NCBI RefSeq assembly: GCF_002192455.1
Contig: NZ_CP021744.1
Location: forward strand, 5,303,501-5,367,500
Reading direction: 5' to 3'
From: Streptomyces albireticuli
Lineage (GTDB): Bacteria; Actinomycetota; Actinomycetes; Streptomycetales; Streptomycetaceae
Length of the DNA stretch: 64,000 nucleotides
The notes under the pieces are model-generated. The model was not told where the DNA came from. It searched no databases and worked only from the letters and a program-made list of their open reading frames with translations. Below are positions 20,381 through 28,870 of this stretch, piece by piece (positions within the stretch are counted from its first letter, which is position 1; every line of letters starts with the position of its first letter). The position numbers and the translations under genes are program-made.

Positions 20381-21642
20381 GCCCGCTTCCGCACCCGGCG
20401 CAGCTCGGCCCCGGCCTTGCGGACGACCGCCCGCAGCTCGGCCTCGGGGTCGGCGCCGCCCTTGATGACGCGGTTGAGGGCGTCCTGGTAGACGGTCCGG
20501 CTCGGGGGCGTCCACAGCAGGGGCTGCGCGGCACCGCCGTATTCCTTGGTGAACCGCACCACCTCCGCCGCCGGGCCCGTCTTGAGCCGGTCCGCCTTCG
20601 CGGCGAGCGAGTTCCGGGCGGGGACGTGGAAGCCGTAGGAGAGCGCGAAGTCCTCCTGGTGGTCCGTGCGGTCGATCCACAGCCACTTCACGAACGCCTT
20701 GGCGGCCTCGCGGTGCTCGCTGCGGGCGCTGACGGCGGCGGTCCACGCCCCGACCGGCACGGCGGGCCGTCCGGACGGGCCGTCCGGCGGGAACGGCAGC
20801 ACCCCGAAGTCGTCGCCCAGCTCCTTCCGGATCCGGGGCAGCGCCCACAGCCCGGACCACTGCATCGCGGTGAGCCCCTGGAGGAACGCGCCCGGGTCGG
20901 CCCAGTCGGTCGGGGCGCCCAGCAGCAGCGACTTGTCGGCGTACAGCCGGTGCAGCTTCCCCAGCGTGCGGGCGGCGGCCGGGTCGTCGAAGCCCACCTC
21001 GCCACCGTCGGTGACGAGGCCGAGCCCGGCGGCGTACAAGGGGGTGCCGTCCAGGGCGCTCGCGCCGCCGTCGTTGCCGAGGAAGAGGCCCTTGACCTTG
21101 CCCGTCGAGAGCTTCCGGGCGGCGTCGATCAGCTCGTCCAGGCTGCCGGGCGGCCGTACCCCGGCGTCCCGGAGCATGCTCTTGCGGTAGTAGAGCAGCT
21201 GGGTGTCGACGAGCTGCGGGATGCCCCAGACGCGGCCGTCGTGGGTCTTGGGGGCGAGGACGACCTGGCTGAAGTCGTCCTTGACATCCTTGACCAGGTC
21301 GGTGAGATCGACGACCTGGCCGCCCTGGATCTGGTCCAGCGTCGGACCGCTTGCCTCGAAGACGTCCGGCCCGGAGGAGGTCAGCAGGGCGGCCGCGGTC
21401 TGCTGGTCGTAGTTGCCCGGCCGCCACTCGATCCTGACGTCCGCCTCCTTGTAGGCGGCGGCGTACCGGATCACCGCCTGCCGGGTGCCCGCCTCCCCGT
21501 ACTGGTGGTACCACTGCGACAGGCGGGGTCCGCTCGAACCTCCGCCGCCGCGCCCGGTGTGGGAACCGCACGCGGAGCCGAGGGCGCCGGTGAGGGCGAG
21601 GCCGGCCCCGCCGGCCATGAGCTGTCTGCGGCTGATCGGCAT
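20377..21642 (-). CDS. Sugar ABC transporter substrate-binding lipoprotein
   Basis: A 421-residue cluster D solute-binding protein. It has a Tat-like SRRQLMAGGAGLALTGALG signal and lipobox LGSAC, then the family pattern of alternating lobes (SQWYHQYGEAG, DVFEASGPT, AFLQGLTAMQWSGLW). The start ATG has GAGGGGAAG 8 bp upstream; an in-frame ATG 45 bp earlier would add residues before the signal. First gene of the operon. Ligand unknown, probably an oligosaccharide. Confidence 0.9.
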   Translation of the reverse strand: MPISRRQLMAGGAGLALTGALGSACGSHTGRGGGGSSGPRLSQWYHQYGEAGTRQAVIRYAAAYKEADVRIEWRPGNYDQQTAAALLTSSGPDVFEASGPTLDQIQGGQVVDLTDLVKDVKDDFSQVVLAPKTHDGRVWGIPQLVDTQLLYYRKSMLRDAGVRPPGSLDELIDAARKLSTGKVKGLFLGNDGGASALDGTPLYAAGLGLVTDGGEVGFDDPAAARTLGKLHRLYADKSLLLGAPTDWADPGAFLQGLTAMQWSGLWALPRIRKELGDDFGVLPFPPDGPSGRPAVPVGAWTAAVSARSEHREAAKAFVKWLWIDRTDHQEDFALSYGFHVPARNSLAAKADRLKTGPAAEVVRFTKEYGGAAQPLLWTPPSRTVYQDALNRVIKGGADPEAELRAVVRKAGAELRRVRKRA

Positions 21643-21767
21643 GTCGGCACTTCCCCTCGCGTCGGGACCGTACGGACCAACGATCAACGATGCGAGGGGA
21701 TTACGACAGAGGGCTTACCGCCGTGTGCCGTTCCCCGGGCCGGTGTCCGGGGAACGGCGGCCGGCCG

Positions 21768-23639
21768 TCAGCCGCGGGCGTCTATCCGGAACCGCAGCCG
21801 GCAGATCACCGCGTCGGTGTCCCGGCGCACCGCGTGGGCGACGACCGCGCCACGCTGGTTCTGGAGCATCCGCTGCCACAGACGGGCGGGTTCGACCTCC
21901 GGGATCAGCACGGTGACCCGGTCGTCCGGGTGCCGGTCCGCGAGCTCGCGCACGTACGCGACGATCGGCCGGCCGAGCGCCCGGGTGGAGGCCGGCAGCT
22001 CGACGAGCGCGACGCCCGGGTCCCACAGCTCCCAGTCCCGGCGCAGCGACTCGGTGGCCCGCCGGCCCTCGGCGTCGGGCTGTGCGACGGTCACCGCCAC
22101 CACCTCGTCGCCCAGCGACACGGCGGAGGTCAGCGCCTTGCTGGTCAGCCGGGACAGCGACGAGACGGGCACGACGACCACGGAACGGCAGCGGCGCGGC
22201 GCCTCGGGCACCCGGCCGAGGCCCAGCCGCTCGCCGATCCGCCCGTACGCGCGGTGGACGGCCTCGAAGGCGGCCACCAGCAGCGGGAGGGCGAGGACGA
22301 TCAGCCAGGCGCCCTCGGTGAACTTCGTCGCGGTGACGACGACGGCCGAGACGCCCGTGAGGACCGCGCCGAAGCCGTTGAGCAGCGTCCTGCCCCGCCA
22401 GCCGGGGGAACGTTCCCGCAGCCAGTGCCGGACCATGCCCACCTGGCAGATGGTGAAGCCGACGAACACCCCGATCGCGAACAGCGGCACCAGCGTGTTG
22501 ACGTCGCCGCCGGACAGCACCAGCAGCAGCGCGGAGACGGCGGCGAGGGCGAGCACCCCGTGCCGGTGCACCTGGCGCTCGGCCTTCAGGCCGAAGACGT
22601 GCGGCAGGTAGTTGTCCCGGGCGAGCAGGCCCATCAGGACGGGCAGCCCGCCGAAGGAGGTGTTGGCGGCCAGCGCCAGCAGCACGACGGTCGCGAACTG
22701 CACGAGGTAGAAGGCCGCGTTGTGGCCGAGCGAGGCGTCCGCGAGCTGGGCCAGGACGGTGACGCCCTCGACGGGCTGGAGGTGGAAGCGGCCGATGAGG
22801 ACCGAGAGGCCGACGAGCATCACACCGAGCAGCGCGCCGAGCGCCACCTCCGTGCGCTGGGCCCGCCGGGGGGCCGGGGCGCGGAAGGACGGCACCGCGT
22901 TGGCCACCGCCTCGACGCCGGTCAGCGCGGAGCAGCCGGCCGCGAACGCCTTCAGCAGGAGCAGCGCGCCGACGGCCGTGGCGTCGCCGGACAGCGCCGA
23001 CGCGTGCCCCGCGGCGGCCTCGGTGCTCACCGGGGCGTCCCGGAACAGCCCCACCACGATCATGGTCAGGATCGAGCCCACGAAGACGGCGGTCGGCACG
23101 ATGAACGCCTTGGCCGAGTCCACGATGCCGCGCAGGTTCACCGCCGTGACCAGGGCCAGCACGCCCAGGCAGAGCCACAGCCGGTCGTCGTAGAGGGACG
23201 GCACCGCGGAGGTGAGGGCGGCGACGCCCGCCGTCACCGACACCGCCACGTTCAGCACGTAGTCCAGCACCAGCGACGCGGCCGTGAACAGGCTGGTGCG
23301 GCGGCCCAGGTGCCGCTTGGCGACCGCGTAGCTGCCGCCGCCGTCCGGGAAGGCCGCGATGACCTGCCGGTACGAGGCGACGAGCACGGCCAGCAGCGCG
23401 GCGATGGCGAGCGTGACCGGAAGGGTGAAACCGAGGCCGTGCGCGCCCGCCGCCGCCAGCACCAGCACGACCGCCTCGGGCCCGTAGGCCACGGACGCCA
23501 TCGCGTCCAGGGACAGGGCGGCCAGGCCCTGGGTGGCGGTCAGCCGGTGCCTGTCGTCGGCGGTGTGCCCGGCCCCGGTATCGGGCGGCTCCTCGCCGGT
23601 CCCGGCGGGCCGGTCGTCCGTCTTGGCCAGCGTGGACAT
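21768..23639 (-). CDS. KimA-like APC-superfamily potassium transporter
   Basis: 623 residues. About 12 helices of an amino-acid/polyamine/organocation transporter (LDAMASVAYGPEAVVLVL, SYRQVIAAFPDGGGSYAVAK, SLVLDYVLNVAVSVTAGVAA) are followed by a cytoplasmic UspA-like domain from about residue 480. This arrangement and these segments closely resemble Bacillus KimA, a high-affinity K+ importer inhibited by c-di-AMP. Many databases would call it 'APC family permease'. ATG with GGAGG 10 bp upstream. Phased direct repeats upstream suggest response-regulator control. The K+ role is inferred. Confidence 0.8.
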   Translation of the reverse strand: MSTLAKTDDRPAGTGEEPPDTGAGHTADDRHRLTATQGLAALSLDAMASVAYGPEAVVLVLAAAGAHGLGFTLPVTLAIAALLAVLVASYRQVIAAFPDGGGSYAVAKRHLGRRTSLFTAASLVLDYVLNVAVSVTAGVAALTSAVPSLYDDRLWLCLGVLALVTAVNLRGIVDSAKAFIVPTAVFVGSILTMIVVGLFRDAPVSTEAAAGHASALSGDATAVGALLLLKAFAAGCSALTGVEAVANAVPSFRAPAPRRAQRTEVALGALLGVMLVGLSVLIGRFHLQPVEGVTVLAQLADASLGHNAAFYLVQFATVVLLALAANTSFGGLPVLMGLLARDNYLPHVFGLKAERQVHRHGVLALAAVSALLLVLSGGDVNTLVPLFAIGVFVGFTICQVGMVRHWLRERSPGWRGRTLLNGFGAVLTGVSAVVVTATKFTEGAWLIVLALPLLVAAFEAVHRAYGRIGERLGLGRVPEAPRRCRSVVVVPVSSLSRLTSKALTSAVSLGDEVVAVTVAQPDAEGRRATESLRRDWELWDPGVALVELPASTRALGRPIVAYVRELADRHPDDRVTVLIPEVEPARLWQRMLQNQRGAVVAHAVRRDTDAVICRLRFRIDARG

Positions 23640-23792
23640 GTAGGTGGTACCTCCGTGGTGGTGGGCGCGCCCCGAGCGGCCCCGTGGTGCTCAGGTTGCG
23701 CCCGCCCGCGCGGCGGGACGACCGGCCTTTGCGGCGCCTTGGCGCGATTTGGCGGGATCTTCACGCGTTCTTGACGCCGAAGGATGTGCTCC

Positions 23793-23835
23793 GCGTCAGA
23801 GCCGCGTCAGAGTTGGGCGCTGTGGCGTCAGATCG
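23793..23835. promoter_or_regulatory. 11-bp phased direct repeats (GCGTCAGA) upstream of the KimA-like gene
   Basis: GCGTCAGA occurs at 23793, 23804 and 23825: intervals of 11 and 21 bp, so all copies lie on the same helix face. This is the layout of OmpR/PhoB/KdpE-type response-regulator boxes. It lies 154-196 bp upstream of the KimA-like start and 50-92 bp upstream of the divergent membrane-protein gene. Confidence 0.5.
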
Positions 23836-23884
23836 GCATCAACATCCGGCGCGTGGCCGCCGTCGCGGTCCTAGCGTCCGGGCC

Positions 23885-24466
23885 ATGGGACGGCGACAGC
23901 ACCTGCGGGTACGGACACATGGGCGCGCGGCGGACGGACGGCCCGGCGCGCCGCCCACGGCCGGCCGGGTGCTCGCCCGGAACCGGGAGTGGCGTGCGGA
24001 GGCGCGGGCCGCCTGGCTGTGCGGGCTGGGCCTCACCGGCGTGCTCGTCTCCATCGACCTGGCCCGGGGCACCCTCGACGGCTGGCGCGGCGGCTTCTGG
24101 ACCGGCCTCGGCGCGCTCTTCCTCGCCGTCCTGCTGCCGCAGCGGGTCACCGCCGGCGACGGCTGGCTGGCCACCCGCGGCCTGCTGCGGGAGCGGCGCG
24201 TCCGCACCGACCTGCTCACCCGGGTGCGGCGGTCGGAGGGCATCACCCCGCGGCTGGTGCTGTGCGACGTGGGCGGCGGCCGGGTGGAGCTGGACCCGCA
24301 GGTGCTGATCGCGAACCCGCTGCTGTGGCACCAGTTGGACGCGGGGGCGCGGTGCGCCCGGCGGAGCGGGCTGCTGCGGGAGGGGGCGCCGGTGCTGGCG
24401 TCCGTGGGGTCGCAGGTGGACGGGGACATCGCGCGGGAGCTGCTGGGGAGGGCGGGCCTGGAGTAA
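23885..24466 (+). CDS. Hypothetical membrane protein
   Basis: 193 residues. A basic N-terminus (RNREWRAEARAAW) is followed by two hydrophobic segments (about residues 43-60 and 72-88: GLGLTGVLVSIDL, FWTGLGALFLAVLLPQ), then a soluble C-terminal half with a short beta-rich region (LATRGLLRERRVRTDLLTRV, RLVLCDVGGGRVELDP) resembling a PH-like bacterial domain. I recognise no family. It is divergent from the KimA-like gene and may share its control region. Confidence 0.7.
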   Translation: MGRRQHLRVRTHGRAADGRPGAPPTAGRVLARNREWRAEARAAWLCGLGLTGVLVSIDLARGTLDGWRGGFWTGLGALFLAVLLPQRVTAGDGWLATRGLLRERRVRTDLLTRVRRSEGITPRLVLCDVGGGRVELDPQVLIANPLLWHQLDAGARCARRSGLLREGAPVLASVGSQVDGDIARELLGRAGLE

Positions 24467-24535
24467 GGAGGGGGCTTTCCCGTGCTTTTCCCCCCCCGCT
24501 ACCGCCCCGGACGGGCCGGAACGCGGTCGCCCCGG

Positions 24536-25453
24536 TCAGAGGTAGCCGACGCCCGTCATCCGCTCCGACACCGCCCACAGGCCCGCGCTCGCGCGGTCGT
24601 CCCGCGTCCACGCCGCCCGCCACGACCGCGCCGGCGCCCCGCGCCACATCAGCAGGCGGGGGCCGAAGAAGTCGTCCGGCCGGACGTCCGGGGCCGTGGC
24701 CGCGTGGAGGACCGGCAGCGCCCCCTCCTCCGCGCTCTGCGCGACCGTGCGGTTGAGGAGCTCCACCGCCCGCTCCGCCAGGGCCCGTTCCTCCATGCGG
24801 ACGCCCGCGGTCTGGAGGTTCGTCGACGCGTAGCCGGGGTGCGCGGCGGCGGCCACGACCGGCGAGCCCGCCGCGGCGAGCCGGCGCGCCAGCTCGTGGG
24901 TGAAGAGCAGGTTCGCGCTCTTGGAGCGGCCGTAGGCGATCCACCGGCGGTAGCGGTGCTCCATGTGGAGGTCGCGCGGGTCGACCGTGCCGAGGACGTG
25001 CAGCCCGCTGGAGAGGTTGACGATCCTGGCCCCGCGGCCGGCCTCGTCCAGGCGCGGCAGCAGCAGCCCGGTCAGCGCGAAGTGCCCGAGGTGGTTGGTG
25101 CCGAACTGCATCTCGAAGCCGTCGACCGTCTTGCGCTCCGGCAGCGCCATCACGCCGGCGTTGTTGACCAGCAGGTCCACCCGGTCGCCGGGGAGGCCCG
25201 CGGCGAAGTCCCGTACGGAGGACAGGTCCGCCAGGTCCAGCGGGGCGAACACCACCTCCGCGCCCGGCGCGGCCGCCCGCACCCGCTCCTCGGCGGCCTT
25301 GCCCCGGGCGGCGTCCCGGCAGGCCAGCACCACCTTCGCGCCGTGCCGGGCGAGCTCCAGGGCCGTGACGTAGCCGATGCCGCTGTTGGCGCCGGTCACC
25401 ACGGCCGTGCGGCCGCTCTGGTCGGGGATGTCGTTCGCGGTCCAGCCGTTCAC
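24536..25453 (-). CDS. Short-chain dehydrogenase/reductase
   Basis: A 305-residue Rossmann oxidoreductase of the retinol-dehydrogenase/protochlorophyllide-reductase-like branch. It has TGANSGIG (NAD(P) loop), NNAGVM, and the catalytic YGRSKSAN (Tyr and Lys of YxxxK). Arg at the end of beta-2 (ACRDAARGK) favours NADPH. GTG start with AGAGGAG upstream. Substrate unknown. Confidence 0.9.
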   Translation of the reverse strand: MNGWTANDIPDQSGRTAVVTGANSGIGYVTALELARHGAKVVLACRDAARGKAAEERVRAAAPGAEVVFAPLDLADLSSVRDFAAGLPGDRVDLLVNNAGVMALPERKTVDGFEMQFGTNHLGHFALTGLLLPRLDEAGRGARIVNLSSGLHVLGTVDPRDLHMEHRYRRWIAYGRSKSANLLFTHELARRLAAAGSPVVAAAAHPGYASTNLQTAGVRMEERALAERAVELLNRTVAQSAEEGALPVLHAATAPDVRPDDFFGPRLLMWRGAPARSWRAAWTRDDRASAGLWAVSERMTGVGYL

Positions 25454-25684
25454 GTCCGCCGCGCTCCTCTGCCGTCGGTACGGGTCGTACGCGTCAGTAG
25501 CCTGCGGCCCCAGCCTAGGCGAACCGCGCCGCGCACGCGCTGTTCCGCCGGGGTCCGGTGCTCGACCGCCGCGGTCCGGACGGGCCTTCCCTCGCGCGGG
25601 GGCCGGCGAAACCCCGTCCGCCCCTCGCACACCCCACCGTCCGGCCGTCACACCCCAGTTGGCGGACCCCGTACGATCCTCACA

Positions 25685-26470
25685 GTGGTCCACGACATAT
25701 CGCTGACGACGCTGCTCCTGCTCTGCCTCGCCGCGGCCGCCGCCGGATGGATCGACGCCGTGGTCGGCGGCGGCGGCCTCCTCCAACTGCCCGCACTCCT
25801 GGTGGCACTGCCCCATGTGCCCGCCGCCCATGTCCTCGGCACCAACAAGGCCGTGGCCATCTGCGGCACGTCCGCGGCGGCCGTGTCCTACGTCCGCGGC
25901 GCCCGGCTGGACCTGCGCACCGCCGTCCGGATCGGCCTCGCCGCCCTCGGCGGCTCGCTGGCGGGCGCCTTCTTCGCGGCCGGCATCGACAGCGCCGTGC
26001 TGCGCCCGCTGATCATGGGGGTGCTCCTCGCCGTCCTCGCGTTCCTCCTGCTGCGGCCGGCCTTCGGCACGGCCGGGGAGCCCGCCGCGCCGGTGACCCG
26101 CCGCCGGGTGCTGGCGGCGATCCTCGTCGCGGGGCTGGGCATCGGCTTCTACGACGGCCTCATAGGCCCCGGCACCGGCACGTTCCTGGTCATCGCCCTC
26201 GCCGGGATCCTCCACATGGACCTGGTCGCGGCCTCCGGGACGGCCAAGATCGTCAATGTCTGCACCAACGTGGGCGCGCTGGTGACGTTCTCGCTGCACG
26301 GCTCCGTCCTCTGGCAGCTGGCCGCGCCCATGGCCCTGTGCAACCTCACCGGTGGCGCGTTCGGCGCGCGGATGGCGCTGAAGCGGGGGAGCGGGTTCGT
26401 GCGAGGGGTGCTGGTGGTGGTCGTGGTGTCGCTGGTCTGCAAGCTGGGTTACGACCAGTGGGGCGGGTGA
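25685..26470 (+). CDS. TSUP/TauE-SafE family anion exporter
   Basis: 261 residues, eight predicted helices, with the duplicated family motifs GWIDAVVGGGGLLQLPALL in the first half and GFYDGLIGPGTGTFLVI in the second. Members move sulfite, sulfoacetate or related organic anions across the membrane. GTG start. It stands alone, so the substrate cannot be deduced. Confidence 0.9.
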   Translation: MVHDISLTTLLLLCLAAAAAGWIDAVVGGGGLLQLPALLVALPHVPAAHVLGTNKAVAICGTSAAAVSYVRGARLDLRTAVRIGLAALGGSLAGAFFAAGIDSAVLRPLIMGVLLAVLAFLLLRPAFGTAGEPAAPVTRRRVLAAILVAGLGIGFYDGLIGPGTGTFLVIALAGILHMDLVAASGTAKIVNVCTNVGALVTFSLHGSVLWQLAAPMALCNLTGGAFGARMALKRGSGFVRGVLVVVVVSLVCKLGYDQWGG

Positions 26471-26573
26471 TCGGGTGACGCTCGTCGGTTGATCGGACCG
26501 GCGAGGGTTGGCTCGTGGTGGTTGTGGTTAGCCTGTCGATTACCTTTACCGTTCCGACGTGGTGGGGTCTGAC

Positions 26574-27503
26574 GTGGGTTTTTCCCGGTGGTGGCGGGTC
26601 CGGTGGGTCCGGGCCGTGCTCGCGGGGCTGTATGTGGTCACCCTGGCCGCCGCGGTGCCGAAGGGCGCCGGCGGGCACGCCAGGGACGGTGACTGGTCCA
26701 GCGCGGAGGCCCGGCGCTTCTGGGGGCCGGAACGGATCCAGGCCGCCGCGGGATCCGACGGCGCGGGCGGCGGGGCGGCCGTCCCCGAGGCCCAGCGGAT
26801 CACCGGCAGCGCACGCCACTTCGAGGGCGTGCCCTCCGTCGGCGTCCTCTTCTACGCCGGTGAGGACATGCGGGACCACCACTGCACGGCCAGCGTGGTG
26901 CACAGCCCCAAGGGCAATCTCATCGCGACCGCGGGCCACTGCTCCGTGGGCGAGGACGCCGCCTTCGTGCCGGGCTACCGCGCGGGCGCCGACCGGCAGC
27001 CGTACGGGGTGTGGCGGGTGGAGCGCGCCTTCACCGACCCGCGGCGCTCCGACACCGGCGAGGGGTCCGACCTGGACTTCGCCTTCGCCACCGTCAAGCC
27101 CGACGGCCGGGGCCGCCAGATCGAGCGCGTCACGGGCGCCAACCGGCTGGTCCGTACGCCCGGCTACGTCAACCGGGTCACGGTCATCGGCTATCCGGAC
27201 GCCGACGACGACCCCGCCGACCAGGCCATCCGCTGCACCGCCCTGACCGAGCGGCTGGAGGACCGGAAGCAGGAGCGGATGACCTGCGAGGGCTTCCTCT
27301 CCGGCACGTCCGGCAGCCCCTGGCTCACGCACTTCGACGAGAAGACGAGAACGGGCGACCTGGTCGGCGTCCTGGGCGGGGTCAACGGCGGCGGCCCCGA
27401 CGGCGAGGAGGGCTCACGGATCTCGTACAGCCCGGTCAACGACGACGCGATCTTCCGGCTCTACCTCGACGCCGTCAACGGCCGTGAGCCGCGCCGCGGC
27501 TGA
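26574..27503 (+). CDS. Secreted trypsin-like serine protease
   Basis: A roughly 309-residue protease exported by an N-terminal signal (RAVLAGLYVVTLAAAVPKG), followed by a short pro-region. The triad is H122 (ATAGHCS), an Asp at 166 or 168 (EGSDLDFAFA) and S246 (GTSGSPW in place of GDSGGP). I used the GTG preceded by GGTGGGG; in-frame GTGs 12 and 15 bp upstream lack a ribosome site. Cys104/Cys123 and Cys221/Cys238 could form the usual disulfides. The 3' end overlaps a convergent transporter gene by 90 bp. Confidence 0.85.
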   Translation: MGFSRWWRVRWVRAVLAGLYVVTLAAAVPKGAGGHARDGDWSSAEARRFWGPERIQAAAGSDGAGGGAAVPEAQRITGSARHFEGVPSVGVLFYAGEDMRDHHCTASVVHSPKGNLIATAGHCSVGEDAAFVPGYRAGADRQPYGVWRVERAFTDPRRSDTGEGSDLDFAFATVKPDGRGRQIERVTGANRLVRTPGYVNRVTVIGYPDADDDPADQAIRCTALTERLEDRKQERMTCEGFLSGTSGSPWLTHFDEKTRTGDLVGVLGGVNGGGPDGEEGSRISYSPVNDDAIFRLYLDAVNGREPRRG

Positions 27504-28508
27504 CCACCTGCCCGCGATCACCGCGCAGACCATCAGCTGCACCTGGTGGAAGAGCATCAGCGGCAGGATCACCGGGCCCGCCGAGGCGCCGAAGAGCACC
27601 GCGGCCATCGGCAGCCCCGTCGCGAGGCTCTTGTTCGAGCCGCAGAAGACCAGGGTGACGCGGTCCTCGCGGCAGAACCCCAGCCGCCGCCCGGCCAGCG
27701 CCGTCGTGCCCAGGGCCAGCGCCAGCAGCGCCCCCGCCAGGCACAGCAGGGCCAGCAGCCGGAGCGGGGTGAGCTGCCGCCAGACGCCCTCGGCCACACC
27801 CCGGCTGAAGGCGGTGTAGACGACGAGCAGGATGGACAGCCGGTCCAGCCGGCCGAGCACCTTGCGGTGCCTGCCGACGAACCCCCCGATCCAGCGGCGC
27901 AGCACCTGCCCGGCGAGGAACGGGGCGAGCAGCTGGGTGCTGATGGTCAGCAGCCCGTCGGCCGAGAAGCTGACGGTGGAGCCGATCAGCCAGGCGGCCA
28001 GCAGCGGGGTGGCGGCCATGCCGACCAGGCTGGAGTAGGTGCCGGCGCAGATCGCGGCGGGTACGTTCCCCCGGGCCGTGGACGTGAGGGCGATCGAGGA
28101 CTGGACGGTCGAGGGGACGACGCACAGGAAGAGCAGTCCGGTCCAGAGCCGGTCGGTGAGCAGGAACGGGACGACGGCGCGGGCGGCCAGCCCCAGCAGG
28201 GGGAAGAGCACGAAGGTGCTCGCCCCCACCGCCAGGTGCAGCCGCCACTGCCGCAGGCCCGCCACCGCCTCGCCGGTGGAGAGCCGGGCGCCGTAGAGGA
28301 GGAAGAGCAGGGTGATGGCGACGTCGGCCGCCCCGCCGGCGACGGTGGCGCCCCGGCCGGTCGCGGGCAGCAGCGCCGCCAGCGTCACCGTGCCGAGGAG
28401 GGCGGCCACATAGGGGTCGACCGCCTTCCCCAGCCGCCTCGGCAGGGGCACCGGACGGACCGGGCCGGGGCCCGCTATCCCGTGCCCCGCCACCGCGCGT
28501 CTCCTCAC
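27414..28508 (-). CDS. BASS-family (bile acid:sodium symporter-like) transporter
   Basis: 364 residues, about ten helices, with the family's crossover sequences (CVVPSTVQSSIALT and CGSNKSLATGLPMA). Bacterial and plastid members carry bile acids, pyruvate, pantoate or other organic anions with sodium. Its ATG overlaps the stop of the small secreted-protein gene (ATGA), and it ends a three-gene coupled operon with a PEP-mutase-family enzyme, so a keto acid or related C3-C5 anion is a reasonable guess. The last 25 or so codons lie antisense to the protease gene and look less conserved. Confidence 0.86.
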   Translation of the reverse strand: MRRRAVAGHGIAGPGPVRPVPLPRRLGKAVDPYVAALLGTVTLAALLPATGRGATVAGGAADVAITLLFLLYGARLSTGEAVAGLRQWRLHLAVGASTFVLFPLLGLAARAVVPFLLTDRLWTGLLFLCVVPSTVQSSIALTSTARGNVPAAICAGTYSSLVGMAATPLLAAWLIGSTVSFSADGLLTISTQLLAPFLAGQVLRRWIGGFVGRHRKVLGRLDRLSILLVVYTAFSRGVAEGVWRQLTPLRLLALLCLAGALLALALGTTALAGRRLGFCREDRVTLVFCGSNKSLATGLPMAAVLFGASAGPVILPLMLFHQVQLMVCAVIAGRWSAAARLTAVDGVEVEPEDRVVVDRAVRDP

Positions 28509-28870
28509 TCCTGCCCGCCGTCGTCGGACTCACGGCTCTGGGCGGGGGAGTTGCCCGTACCGGTGACGTCCCTGTTGTGGACGTCGATGGCGCCGCCGCC
28601 CCCGTCGTGGTCGCTGCCGGCGGTGCCCTTCCCGGCGACGACCGCGTTGGCCGTGCGGTCGACCTCCAGCCAGGAATCGGCGCCCGAGTTGTCGACGAGG
28701 AGGAATCCGATGCGGCGCTCGTCGGAGCAGTGCGGGGCCCGGCCCTCCGGCGCGTCCGGGTGCGCGCCCCCGTGCAGGCCCGCGCCGGCCGCGGCCGCCT
28801 CGCCGCCGAGCAGCACGCTCGCGAGGACCGCGCCGGTGAGGCCCGCCGCGAAGAGGGGGCCACGGATCAC
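28505..28870 (-). CDS. Small secreted protein of unknown function
   Basis: 121 residues. A signal peptide (LFAAGLTGAVLASVLLGGEAAA) is followed by a mature ~95-residue hydrophilic domain with a single Cys (APHCSDERRIG), a segment ADSWLEVDRTANAVVAGKG and an acidic, glycine-rich tail ending NSPAQSRESDDGGQE. GTG start overlapping the stop of the upstream enzyme gene (GTGA); its own stop overlaps the next start. I do not recognise the family. Position suggests a partner of the enzyme or transporter. Confidence 0.72.
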   Translation of the reverse strand: MIRGPLFAAGLTGAVLASVLLGGEAAAAGAGLHGGAHPDAPEGRAPHCSDERRIGFLLVDNSGADSWLEVDRTANAVVAGKGTAGSDHDGGGGAIDVHNRDVTGTGNSPAQSRESDDGGQE

